The notes under the pieces were generated by a model. It was not told the origin of the DNA. It searched no databases and saw only the letters and a list, made by a program, of their open reading frames with translations. From Gammaproteobacteria bacterium (GTDB taxonomy: Bacteria > Pseudomonadota > Gammaproteobacteria > Nevskiales > Nevskiaceae), in NCBI GenBank assembly GCA_026398875.1, contig JAPLSB010000019.1, positions 1-64,000 of the forward strand: 64,000 nt of DNA, given 5' to 3'. Below, piece after piece: positions 1 to 7,528 of this stretch. The first letter of the stretch is position 1; every line of letters begins with the position of its first letter. The position numbers were made by a program, and so were the translations under genes.

Positions 1-65
1 TTTCGGCATGCGAAGCACCCAAGTGCAGGCCCTCAGCCACGATGAAAATTCGGACTGCTGGCATC

Positions 66-120
66 CACAATAACTTTCAATATTTTCAATGTTTTAAGTA
101 ATAGTTTTGATAATTCCGTT
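66..120. other. AT-rich patch
   Basis: About 22% G+C over 55 bases (12 G or C counted), inside DNA that is otherwise strongly GC-rich. It lies immediately before the truncated dehydrogenase remnant and has no open frame with a normal start leading into it. It could be a scar of an insertion or deletion, or foreign intergenic DNA. No terminal repeats or target duplications are visible, but the window edge is close. Confidence 0.6.
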
Positions 121-333
121 CAGATCCCTGCCAAGCCTCTGTTTGGCGTCACGGACCGGAATATCGCCGGCGGCATCGCTGCAGGCGACTGCGCGGCCTC
201 CATCTGGCGCGCCGTCGAGGCCGGTGACGAGGAAGTGTTCATGGGCGGCAAGGAAGTGGCCTACGAGCGCCTGAAGCGCTACCTGCCGGGCCTGTTCTCG
301 TTCGCGCTGAAGCGCAGCAACGTCAATCGCTGA
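121..333 (+). pseudogene. 3' remnant of a short-chain dehydrogenase
   Basis: The frame ending with TGA at 331-333 encodes about 70 residues that resemble the C-terminus of short-chain dehydrogenases/reductases of the DltE-like kind, including FGVTDRNIAGG, a GDEEVFMGGKEVAYERLK stretch and a terminal LPGLFSFALKRSNVNR. The nucleotide-binding and Tyr-x-x-x-Lys catalytic parts are absent. Upstream the frame runs into AT-rich DNA and meets a stop at 43-45 with no ATG, GTG or TTG in between, so this is a broken gene rather than a short functional one. The missing 5' part is not visible in the window. The family assignment is by eye. Confidence 0.6.
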
Positions 334-366
334 TCACGCTGCCGGGTCGCGGTTGCGGCGCGCGCG

Positions 367-1383
367 TCAGAGCCGCGACAGCAGTTCGACGACGCGCTTC
401 TCGGCCCAGCTTTCCAGCGCCAGGTTTTCGATGAAGCCGCAATGGCCGCCGCGTTTCGGCGCGTCGTAGGCAATGACCGAACCGCGCTCGCCCAGGCCGT
501 CGAAATCGGCAAACGGAATCACCGTGTCGTCCTGCGCCGTCAGGATCGCCAGCGGACTGGCAGCGCCCATCAGCATTGGCGGGGTCAGCGTGTAGCTGCC
601 GAGATAGTCCTCGAGGCTTGCGAAATCGGTGTGCTCGGCAACGAAGCGCCGGGTGATTTCGACAAAGCTGTCGAGCTTAGCCAGGCCACTGAAGTCATAT
701 CGACCCGGCCAGGCGTCGGCCTTGGCGGCGAGCGTCTTGCGCCACTTGTCGAGGAAGTAGCGGTTGAACACTTTCGGCCCCGCATCGATCGCACGCAGCG
801 TTGCGCCCGGATCGATCGACGGCGAGATCCCGATCGACAGCGCCGGCGTGATGCCGGCAGCGGGGCCAAGCAAGCCGACCCGCAGCGCGAAATTGCCGCC
901 CAGCGAAAAGCCGATCACCGTCAGCGGTAGCGGCGCCGACGCATCGATCGCCTGCACCGCACGAATGCCGTTGAGCACCTCGGCGATGCGGGCCGAATGG
1001 AACAGGCGCGGGTTCAGAGCGTGGGTGCCCGCGTGATCGCGCAGGTTCAGGCGAAACACATTCCAGCCGGCGTCGTAGACCTTCGAGGCCATCGAGTACA
1101 GGTAAGCGGAATCGTGGCTGCCTTCCCAGCCGTGGATCAGCACGACCAGCCCGCGCGGCGCCCGCGACTCGGGCTGCCGCGCGTACAGGCCGGTCAGCCG
1201 CACCGGGTCGCCGTCGGCGATGCCGCAGTCCAGCAGCTGCTGGACCGATGCCCGGTGCATGGCGTGCTGATGCCCGGCGAAACGTCCCCGCACCGGCCGC
1301 TTGGTGGCCAGCACCGTCTGGATCAGCTGCGGTGCCAGCAGCGGATTCGGCCGGAATTCGGCAGCGCTGCGGCGATCGCTCAC
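367..1383 (-). CDS. YheT-like alpha/beta hydrolase
   Basis: A cytoplasmic alpha/beta-hydrolase of 338 residues, the usual size of the YheT/EMB8 family, whose physiological substrate is unclear. Visible family features are the oxyanion-hole segment VVLIHGWEGS near residue 95, the nucleophile elbow GFSLGGN near residue 160, the acid in ILTAQDDTVIP near residue 285 and the catalytic histidine in GGHCGF near residue 315. It starts with GTG at 1383-1381. The GTGA overlap with the dapE stop (1380-1383) suggests translational coupling and makes the two an operon. No signal peptide is seen. The hydrolase fold is certain; the substrate is not. Confidence 0.85.
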   Translation of the reverse strand: MSDRRSAAEFRPNPLLAPQLIQTVLATKRPVRGRFAGHQHAMHRASVQQLLDCGIADGDPVRLTGLYARQPESRAPRGLVVLIHGWEGSHDSAYLYSMASKVYDAGWNVFRLNLRDHAGTHALNPRLFHSARIAEVLNGIRAVQAIDASAPLPLTVIGFSLGGNFALRVGLLGPAAGITPALSIGISPSIDPGATLRAIDAGPKVFNRYFLDKWRKTLAAKADAWPGRYDFSGLAKLDSFVEITRRFVAEHTDFASLEDYLGSYTLTPPMLMGAASPLAILTAQDDTVIPFADFDGLGERGSVIAYDAPKRGGHCGFIENLALESWAEKRVVELLSRL

Positions 1384-2528
1384 GCGCTGCCCAGCAGTCG
1401 GCGCATCACGCCTTCGTAGACCGCACTCAGGGCATCGAGATCGACGACGCGGACATGCTCGTCGACCTTGTGGATCGAGTCATTGACCGGACCGATTTCA
1501 ACGACTTCAGTGCCCATCGGCGCAATGAAGCGGGCGTCCGAAGTTCCTCCGCCGGTGAACAGCGTCGGCGTCAGGCCGGTGACATCTCGGATCGCGTCCT
1601 TCGCGGCTTCGATCAGCGCGCCCCGGCGCGTCAGGAATGGCAGGCCGGATAGCCACCAGTCCGCCTCGTAGCGAAGGCCATGGCGATCGAGCACCTCGTG
1701 GACACGGGCCTTGAGCGTGTCGGCCGTCGACTCGGTGCAGTAGCGGAAATTGAAGATCAGCTCGGTGGTGCCGGGAATGACATTGGTCGCACCGGTCCCC
1801 GAATGGATGTTCGATACCTGGAACGAGGTCGGCGGGAAGTGCGCGTTACCGGCATCCCATTCGATCGACACCAGCTCGGCCAGCGCCGGCGCCAGCCGGT
1901 GGATCGGGTTTTCAGCCTTCTGCGGGTAGGCGACGTGCCCCTGCTTGCCGAAGATCTTCAGATTGCAGCCGAGCGAGCCGCGGCGGCCGATGGTGATGCG
2001 GTCGCCGAATACCTGATCGCCGGTCGCTTCACCGACGATCGCGTAATCCGGCTTGATGCCGCGCGACTTCAGCACTTCCACGACATGGCGGGTGCCGTGC
2101 AGCGCCACACCTTCTTCGTCGCTGGTGATCAGGAAGGCGATCGTGCCGCCGACCGGGCCTTGCGCCAGCAGGCGTTCGACGGCGCAGACCATCGCCGCAA
2201 GGCCGCTCTTCATGTCAGCCGCGCCACGGCCGTAAAGCACGCCGTCGCGAATCTCCGGCACGAATGGATCGCTGGCCCAGGCCGCCATCGGGCCCGGCGG
2301 TACGACATCGGTGTGGCCGGCCAGCACCAGCAGTGGACCGCCGCTGCCGCGGGTCGCCCACAGGTTGGTGATGCCTTCGGCGTTGATCCACTCGATGTTG
2401 AAGCCGAGCACGGCGAGGCGGTCGGCCATCAGCTGGCAGCAGCCAGCATCGTCGGGTGTCAGCGAGCGACGGGCGATCAGCGCGCGCGTCAGGTCGAGCA
2501 CCGGCGAGGTGCGAAGGTCATCAGGCAT
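1380..2528 (-). CDS. dapE: succinyl-diaminopimelate desuccinylase
   Basis: DapE removes succinate from N-succinyl-LL-2,6-diaminopimelate in the lysine and peptidoglycan pathway, in the cytoplasm. The 382-residue product has the normal length. It shows the M20 metallopeptidase pattern: AGHTDVVPPG with the first metal-binding His-x-Asp near residue 70, GRGAADMKSGLAA with the bridging Asp near residue 100, and TSDEEG with the catalytic Glu pair near residue 135. The C-terminal metal His lies in GPVNDSIHKVDEHV. It starts at the ATG at 2528-2526. The hydrolase gene follows through a 4-nt overlap, and fabI lies upstream on the same strand across a 157-nt spacer. Confidence 0.96.
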   Translation of the reverse strand: MPDDLRTSPVLDLTRALIARRSLTPDDAGCCQLMADRLAVLGFNIEWINAEGITNLWATRGSGGPLLVLAGHTDVVPPGPMAAWASDPFVPEIRDGVLYGRGAADMKSGLAAMVCAVERLLAQGPVGGTIAFLITSDEEGVALHGTRHVVEVLKSRGIKPDYAIVGEATGDQVFGDRITIGRRGSLGCNLKIFGKQGHVAYPQKAENPIHRLAPALAELVSIEWDAGNAHFPPTSFQVSNIHSGTGATNVIPGTTELIFNFRYCTESTADTLKARVHEVLDRHGLRYEADWWLSGLPFLTRRGALIEAAKDAIRDVTGLTPTLFTGGGTSDARFIAPMGTEVVEIGPVNDSIHKVDEHVRVVDLDALSAVYEGVMRRLLGSA

Positions 2529-2597
2529 GGTCGTCGAATGGGAGAGGCGGAAAAGAATTCGGAGCTACCGACAATTTGACCCGATTCCGCATCGACG

Positions 2598-2613
2598 TGC
2601 AGCTGCAGCTGCA
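2598..2613. repeat. 16-bp perfect palindrome upstream of dapE
   Basis: TGCAGCTGCAGCTGCA reads the same on both strands and lies 70 bases upstream of the dapE start. A GACGTG hexamer occurs on each side of it. It could be an operator or simply a small CAG/CTG expansion; nothing shows that a protein binds it. Confidence 0.4.
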
Positions 2614-2644
2614 TGACGTGACCGCGATTCCCCAGCGCGGCGAA

Positions 2645-2678
2645 GCTGCGGCGGCCGGCTGGGCCAGCGCGCCGCAGC
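2645..2678 (-). terminator. possible hairpin after fabI
   Basis: Arms GCTGCGGCG (2645-2653) and CGCCGCAGC (2670-2678) pair perfectly over 9 bp just beyond the fabI stop. No U-tract follows in the fabI direction, so intrinsic termination is uncertain; it may be an mRNA 3'-end stabiliser. Confidence 0.35.
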
Positions 2679-2685
2679 CCGGCAA

Positions 2686-3477
2686 TCAGGCGTTGCCGTC
2701 GATCGCGAAACCGATGATGTTGAAGCCGGCATCGACATAGACGATCTGCCCGGTGATGCCGGAAGCCAGATCGGACGACAGGAAGGCGGCCGTGTTGCCG
2801 ACCTCGTCGATCGACACGTTGCGCTTCAGCGCCGACACCTTTTCGGCGTTCGACAGCATGTTGCGAAAGCCCTTAATGCCAGCCGCAGCCAGCGTCTTGA
2901 TCGGGCCGGCCGAGATGCCGTTGACGCGGATGCCTTCCGGACCGAGTTCGGCGGCCATGTAGCGGACATTCGCTTCAAGGCTGGCCTTCGCCGGGCCCAT
3001 CACGTTGTACATCGGCACAGCGCGCTCGGCGCCGAGATAGGTCAGTGTCACCAGGCTGCCGTTACGGCCCTGCATCAGCGGCCGTGCGGCCTTGCCGAGA
3101 GCGGCAAACGAATAGGCACTGATGTCATGGGCGAGGGCATAGCCTTCGCGCGTCACCGACTCCAGATAGCCGCCCATCAACAGTTCGCGCGGCGCGAAGC
3201 CGATCGAGTGGATGACGATATCGATGCCGCCCCAGCTGTCCTTGAGGTTGGCGAACACGGCGTCGATCTCGGCGTCACGCGTGACGTCGAGCGGCATCAC
3301 CAGGTTCGAACCCTGCTCGTGTGCGAACTCTTCGACGCGGCTCTTGAGCTTGTCACCCTGATACGTGAAGGCCAGGTCGGCGCCTTCGCGCTTCATCGCC
3401 TCGGCGATGCCGGTGGCGATCGAGCGTTCGCTGGCCACACCGGTGATCAGCGCCTTTTTACCCTGAAGAAATCCCAT
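2686..3477 (-). CDS. fabI: enoyl-[acyl-carrier-protein] reductase (NADH), FabI type
   Basis: FabI does the last reduction of each fatty-acid elongation round, trans-2-enoyl-ACP to acyl-ACP, in the cytosol. The ATG at 3477-3475 gives 263 residues, typical for FabI. An upstream in-frame ATG would add 61 residues that look like antisense noise. The N-terminus [20 protein letters not shown] carries the modified Rossmann loop. The region near residues 145-165 ([20 protein letters not shown]) holds the two tyrosines and the lysine of the FabI active site. It lies 44 nt downstream of the TonB-like gene on the same strand, so it may be read through from the motor operon. The family is certain; any functional link to the motor is unproven. 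Confidence 0.96.
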   Translation of the reverse strand: MGFLQGKKALITGVASERSIATGIAEAMKREGADLAFTYQGDKLKSRVEEFAHEQGSNLVMPLDVTRDAEIDAVFANLKDSWGGIDIVIHSIGFAPRELLMGGYLESVTREGYALAHDISAYSFAALGKAARPLMQGRNGSLVTLTYLGAERAVPMYNVMGPAKASLEANVRYMAAELGPEGIRVNGISAGPIKTLAAAGIKGFRNMLSNAEKVSALKRNVSIDEVGNTAAFLSSDLASGITGQIVYVDAGFNIIGFAIDGNA

Positions 3478-3521
3478 GTCTTTTTGTCTGTCGTTATTGG
3501 GGAGTGAAGGACCGAACCCTG

Positions 3522-4475
3522 CTACTGCGGGATGAACTGGATCGGGTAGTCCATCGTGAATGCAGGCGCGTTCTTCGGCCCGAAGTTGATCAGCTTGACG
3601 CGTTCGACGATCTTCCGTTCGAACTCGGCATCGCCGTAGCTGCTCGACACCAGCGTGCACGAAGTCACCGAGCCGTTCGGTGCGATGGTCAACCGAACGA
3701 CGATCTTGCCGGCGCCGATGCTCGCGTTGTCGCGCGCGGCGCGATTGAAGATCGCGTAGAACGGACCCTGGTTGCGGTTGAACACCGCCTGCACTTCGCC
3801 CGGCGTGCGACCGCCATCGGGACCCGGCACGCCACCCTTCGGTGCGACGGTCCCGGTGCCGAGCGAGCTGCTGACCCTGCCGGTCGAGCGGTTGCCGACG
3901 CCAGCGCCAGTCTGTGTCGAGGTCACGTCACCACGGGCGCGGCCGATGCCGCCGCTGTTGGTCGACGCGGTGGCGGCAATCGCGGCCGCCGACGTACCGA
4001 TGCCGCTCTTCGACGTGATCGTCGCCGTGCTCAGCGGCTGATCGCTGGGCGCGATGTCCTGATCGGCAAGATCGCTGAGCTGGTTGGCCAGCGCCAGGAT
4101 GCCGGTCTTGGCCGCGACTTCACGCGCTGTCGGCTGCGGCTTGGTCGGTGTCACGGGCTTCTCGACCGGCTGCACCTTCGGCTTTTCGATCGGCTTGACC
4201 GGCTTCGGCTCTTCGCGCGGCTTCTCGACGAGCTTTTCGGCCGGCTTCGGCGGTGGTGGCGGCGGCTTGACCTCGGGCAACAGCTCGACGTACTGCGAGT
4301 TGTCGAATTTTTCGGGCTCGACCGGCAGTGGCTGCTGCCACAGCCGCGACGCGATGATCAGCACAACGGCTGGCACAAAGGTCGTCGTCGCGATGCGCCG
4401 GAAACGGCGATCGGCTTCGGCGCTGAGCTGCCAGGATTCCCAGCGAATGACGCGGGACATCGTCGAGGCGGTCAT
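3522..4475 (-). CDS. TonB/AgmX-like energy-transducing protein
   Basis: A 317-residue inner-membrane protein built like TonB. It has a cytoplasmic N-terminus, one membrane segment near residues 30-46 ([17 protein letters not shown]), then a long Pro/Lys/Glu-rich spacer with a run of six prolines around residues 70-75 that could span the periplasm. The C-terminal domain, about residues 215-317, contains [18 protein letters not shown], as in the AgmX/PglI/TonB-like C-terminal family. A Gly/Ser/Thr-rich stretch joins spacer and domain. The start codon overlaps the upstream exbD stop as ATGA at 4472-4475. Last gene of the motor operon, it likely carries force from the ExbB/ExbD complex to an outer-envelope partner. 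The partner is unknown, and no TonB-dependent receptor gene is nearby. Confidence 0.8.
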   Translation of the reverse strand: MTASTMSRVIRWESWQLSAEADRRFRRIATTTFVPAVVLIIASRLWQQPLPVEPEKFDNSQYVELLPEVKPPPPPPKPAEKLVEKPREEPKPVKPIEKPKVQPVEKPVTPTKPQPTAREVAAKTGILALANQLSDLADQDIAPSDQPLSTATITSKSGIGTSAAAIAATASTNSGGIGRARGDVTSTQTGAGVGNRSTGRVSSSLGTGTVAPKGGVPGPDGGRTPGEVQAVFNRNQGPFYAIFNRAARDNASIGAGKIVVRLTIAPNGSVTSCTLVSSSYGDAEFERKIVERVKLINFGPKNAPAFTMDYPIQFIPQ

Positions 4476-4999
4476 GGAGCGGCTCCGGCGCTGACCATCG
4501 AGCGACGGTTCACCGACAGCGAGATCCGCGCGAACTTGGCATCGCCACAGGTGGCCATGATCTTCTTCAGCAATGCGTAGGGAATGGCGCGATCGGCGAC
4601 GATGTTGATCTCGCCACGCGTGAGGTTGCCGCTGTCCTCACCCTGGACGGTGACCAGCGGTGCCAGCATCAGCCGATTCTTCAGTTCGTTCAGCACGGCA
4701 CCGGTTTCCGCCTGCGCCTGCTGCAGCGTCATCACCGTTTCGCCCTGCAGGGTGATGTTCTCGTTCGAAACGGTCAGCACCGGCGTGTCGTTCGGCGGCT
4801 GCGCCGATGCCGAAGACGGCAAGGTCAGCGCCTTCGGCGTGCGCAGCGTCTGCACCGTCGTCGAGGTGAGCATCAGGAAGATCAGCAGCGACGTGAAGAT
4901 GTCGATCATCGGCACCAGGTTCAGGCCGATCGCACCCGGTTCGTCGCGTCCAGCCCGGCGCAGGATGCGCTTGCGGATGGCTCTGTTGCGCAGGCTCAT
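4472..4999 (-). CDS. ExbD/TolR-family protein (second copy)
   Basis: 175 residues with the ExbD layout: a basic cytoplasmic N-terminus, one membrane helix near residues 25-48 (LVPMIDIFTSLLIFLMLTST), then a periplasmic domain. The membrane aspartate in the MIDIF segment is the proton-carrying residue of the family. This copy differs clearly from the first exbD gene, so the complex is probably built with two distinct ExbD subunits, as in the Myxococcus AglRQS motor. It overlaps the preceding exbD stop as ATGA (4996-4999) and the next gene in the same way. Family membership is strong; the substrate process is unknown. Confidence 0.88.
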   Translation of the reverse strand: MSLRNRAIRKRILRRAGRDEPGAIGLNLVPMIDIFTSLLIFLMLTSTTVQTLRTPKALTLPSSASAQPPNDTPVLTVSNENITLQGETVMTLQQAQAETGAVLNELKNRLMLAPLVTVQGEDSGNLTRGEINIVADRAIPYALLKKIMATCGDAKFARISLSVNRRSMVSAGAAP

Positions 5000-5505
5000 G
5001 GCTTGACTCCCGGTGCTGGTGCATCGCCGAGCGAGATCAGCGGGAACAGCTCCACGGTATCGGGACCGACCGAGGTCAGGTCGACACGCACGGCATCCAT
5101 CACCGACACCAGCACTTCATAGGCCACGCCCGGTTCTGACAGCAGCGTGATCTTCGATTCGGTCGGCAGCCGCTTCTTGGTTTCCTTCATCAGCTCGGCG
5201 AGCCCGGCGTAATCATGGGCGCCGTTGACCATCGGCACGGACTTGATCATGAAGCCGTTGTCGGTCAGCGACAGGTCGCCAGCCCGGATCAGCACGGCCA
5301 GGTTGTGCGGTGGCGGTTCGGCGGCGCTGGCGCTGTCGTTCGGCAGGTTGATGCCGAGGATCGACACGCCAATCGAGTTCACCAGCAGGAAGAACATCAG
5401 CACGGTCAGGATGTCGATCATCGACACCAGATTGAGTTCCGTGCTGCGCTTGCGCCGGACCCGGCGCAGTGCGCGCCGGGTTTCGCGGGAAATGCCCTGC
5501 ATCAT
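4996..5505 (-). CDS. ExbD/TolR-family protein (first copy)
   Basis: 169 residues. A strongly basic N-terminus (RRALRRVRRKR) precedes one membrane helix near residues 23-50 containing LVSMIDILTVLMFFLL, with the conserved membrane aspartate. The periplasmic part ends LGDAPAPGVKP. It lies 30 nt downstream of the ExbB-like gene and overlaps the second exbD by 4 nt, so the three motor subunits are co-translated. Proteins of this family convert proton flow through the ExbB pentamer into movement of the periplasmic domain. This is inferred from the family, not from anything specific here. Confidence 0.88.
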   Translation of the reverse strand: MMQGISRETRRALRRVRRKRSTELNLVSMIDILTVLMFFLLVNSIGVSILGINLPNDSASAAEPPPHNLAVLIRAGDLSLTDNGFMIKSVPMVNGAHDYAGLAELMKETKKRLPTESKITLLSEPGVAYEVLVSVMDAVRVDLTSVGPDTVELFPLISLGDAPAPGVKP

Positions 5506-5535
5506 CGGTAGCGTGTCCCCGTGTGCCGGACGTGA

Positions 5536-6168
5536 TTACTTCTTGAAGCCGAGGCTGTTCAGGAACTTGACCGAAGCGATTTCCAGGCTGTCGACCAGCT
5601 CGTCGGTCTTGGTGACCAGCCAGGCATGGACCAGCAGCAGCGGAATCGCGGTCATCAGGCCGAACGCCGTGCAGTTCATCGCCACGGCAACGGCCTGCGA
5701 CAGCTGGTCCTGCTTCTGCGCCGGGTTGACGCCGGACACGGCGGTGAAGCCCTGGATCAGACCGATGACGGTGCCGAGCAGGCCGAACAGCGTGGCGACG
5801 TTGGCGAACGTGGCGAGATAGTGGGTGCGACGCTCCAGCTGCGGCGTCACTTCCATCAGGCTTTCTTCCATCGCCAGCTCGACTTCGTCGCGGCCGGTCG
5901 CGCCGCGCGAGCGGGCGATGCCGTAGCCGAGCACACGGCCGATGGCGGTGGACGATTGCGACGCGACCTTCTCGGCCTCGTCGTGGCGACCCTCATTGAC
6001 CAGCGGCATCAGCTTCGACCAGACATCGCGGTTCTCGGCCTGCGCGCGGCGCAGGTACAGGACGCGTTCGATGGTGATCGCCAGGCCGAGCACGCCGACG
6101 ATGAGGATCGGGTACATGAATTCACCGCCGGCCTGGAAGAAGCGGATGACGGTGGAAAAGAACTCCAT
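5536..6168 (-). CDS. MotA/TolQ/ExbB-family proton channel
   Basis: 210 residues, normal for ExbB/TolQ. It has three membrane segments: near residues 17-36 (MYPILIVGVLGLAITIERV), 125-150 (TLFGLLGTVIGLIQGF) and 165-190 (GLMTAIPLLLVHAWLV). The second and third carry the small-residue Thr/Gly pattern that lines the proton path. It stands 68 nt after the Pro/Ala-rich gene and 30 nt before the first exbD. With two ExbD-type partners and a TonB-like protein it forms a full energy module. Nothing ties it to iron uptake; the neighbours are TPR proteins instead. Confidence 0.92.
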   Translation of the reverse strand: MEFFSTVIRFFQAGGEFMYPILIVGVLGLAITIERVLYLRRAQAENRDVWSKLMPLVNEGRHDEAEKVASQSSTAIGRVLGYGIARSRGATGRDEVELAMEESLMEVTPQLERRTHYLATFANVATLFGLLGTVIGLIQGFTAVSGVNPAQKQDQLSQAVAVAMNCTAFGLMTAIPLLLVHAWLVTKTDELVDSLEIASVKFLNSLGFKK

Positions 6169-6236
6169 GATGTTTCCTCGATTTACGGTTGCGTGACTAA
6201 GAAAGGCGCCGTCTGGGCGGGCCGGATGGAAGCTGC

Positions 6237-6815
6237 TTACTTGATTTCGCCGCGTTGCTTGCGGCGGTACTCGGTGATCGTTTCGTAGTACTCGATCTGA
6301 CGCCGGAACGTGGCCGGGTCGATGGGCTCCATCGCCTCATCGAGAAGGCGCGCCGGGCGGTCGAGACCGCGTTCGGCATAGTCATCCTTCCAAGGAGTGA
6401 TGTACAGGCCAATCGGCGCTTCCTGCTCACCGAATATCGTCGTGCCGACGCCATCCGGCGTCGCGGTCGTGACTGCCTGCGCCGGTGCAGGCTGCACCTT
6501 CGGCGCAGCGGTCGCCGCTGGTGTCACCGGCGTCGGCGTGGCGGCAGGTGCCGGTGTCGGATCGGCCGCAGCAGCAGTGGCACCTGGATTCGACCGGATC
6601 GTGATCGACGGCGCTGACAAGCTCGGACCCGCCGCGGGCGCCGGCGTCACCGGTGCCGCCGTCGGGGCAGGGGTTTCGGCCTGCTGCCGAGACGGATTCG
6701 CTCCCAACACCACCTGAGGTGCAGCGGGGAGTTGGGCGGCTGCGTCGAGCGACCACATTGCAACAAGCGCCAGCAGCAGTCGGCTGCGACGGGAACAGCT
6801 GAACGGCAGATTCAT
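6237..6815 (-). CDS. secreted Pro/Ala-rich protein of the motor operon
   Basis: 192 residues, function unknown. An N-terminal signal peptide (RRSRLLLALVAMWSLDAAAQ) likely cleaves after Ala-Ala-Ala near residue 25. A low-complexity Ala/Pro/Thr linker covers about residues 30-115. A compact charged C-terminus contains LYITPWKDDYAERGLDRPAR and a helical end EYYETITEYRRKQRGEIK. The start at 6815 gives an ATGA overlap with the preceding TPR gene; a longer frame exists upstream but overlaps that gene. Its fixed place just before the proton channel suggests a periplasmic adaptor between the TPR proteins and the motor. That is an inference. Confidence 0.7.
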   Translation of the reverse strand: MNLPFSCSRRSRLLLALVAMWSLDAAAQLPAAPQVVLGANPSRQQAETPAPTAAPVTPAPAAGPSLSAPSITIRSNPGATAAAADPTPAPAATPTPVTPAATAAPKVQPAPAQAVTTATPDGVGTTIFGEQEAPIGLYITPWKDDYAERGLDRPARLLDEAMEPIDPATFRRQIEYYETITEYRRKQRGEIK

Positions 6816-7528
6816 CGCGTCGCTCCGGTGGCGGCAGGGGCTGCAGCAGCACTCGGCTGCGGGGCCTGTGCTTCGAGTTCCTTGATCCAGGCCGCAACGA
6901 TCAGCCGGTCGCCGCCGGTCAGCCGCTGATACTCGCGGTAATGCTGCAGCGCCTCGGCGGGACGGCGCGTGTAGAGGTCGTGCAGTACGGCGAGATTGAA
7001 ATGCGCAGCAGCGTAGTCGGGCTTGATTTCGAGCGCCTTCGCGTACGCCGATTCGGCCTTCGCATAGTCGCGGCCTTCGCGGGCAATCAAGCCCAGCCAG
7101 TTCCACGCCACCGCGTTTTCAGGATTCAGGCGCGCGGCTTTCTCGAAATTGGCAACGGCCAGATCCGGCTGCTTCGACTGGTACTGGATGATCGCCAGAT
7201 CGGTGAAGGGGCCGGAGTACTGCGGGAAGTCCTTGGCCAGCTGCAGGAACGCTTCGCGCGCCTCCTTGACTTGCCGATCCTTCAGCAATTTCAGCGCCGC
7301 CGTGAAGCGGGCATCCGGATCACCCTTGCTGGCGCGCGTGGCTGCAGCGGCGTCGGTCGACGTTCCCGCATCCGCACTGGCGGCCGGTGCCGTCGCCTTT
7401 TCCGGCTTGCGGCTGGTGCCCGAGCAGCCAGCCGCCAGTGCGGCTACCAGCAGTGGCAGCAGCAGACGAGTGACCGACACCTTCCAGTGCATCTGCGGCT
7501 GCAGCGTCATGTCAACGCAGAGATTCAT
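6812..7528 (-). CDS. TPR lipoprotein
   Basis: 238 residues with an N-terminal lipoprotein signal (LLLPLLVAALAAGCSG; lipid-modified Cys near residue 35). Several tetratricopeptide repeats follow between about residues 80 and 215, for example PENAVAWNWLGLIAREGRDY and KPDYAAAHFNLAVLHDLYTR. The ATG at 7528 has a GAGGA ribosome site five bases upstream; alternative starts at 7510 and 7492 lack one. It overlaps the previous gene by 17 nt and the next by ATGA. A lipoprotein TPR scaffold next to an ExbB/ExbD motor is reminiscent of PilF-, AglT- or BamD-like assembly helpers. The partner is unknown. Confidence 0.8.
   Translation of the reverse strand: MNLCVDMTLQPQMHWKVSVTRLLLPLLVAALAAGCSGTSRKPEKATAPAASADAGTSTDAAAATRASKGDPDARFTAALKLLKDRQVKEAREAFLQLAKDFPQYSGPFTDLAIIQYQSKQPDLAVANFEKAARLNPENAVAWNWLGLIAREGRDYAKAESAYAKALEIKPDYAAAHFNLAVLHDLYTRRPAEALQHYREYQRLTGGDRLIVAAWIKELEAQAPQPSAAAAPAATGATR

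Noticed and set aside
3522-6168. TonB-ExbB-ExbD iron-uptake system
   Set aside because: Two ExbD genes, TPR neighbours and no TonB-dependent receptor or Fur-like box seen; a specialised motor fits better.
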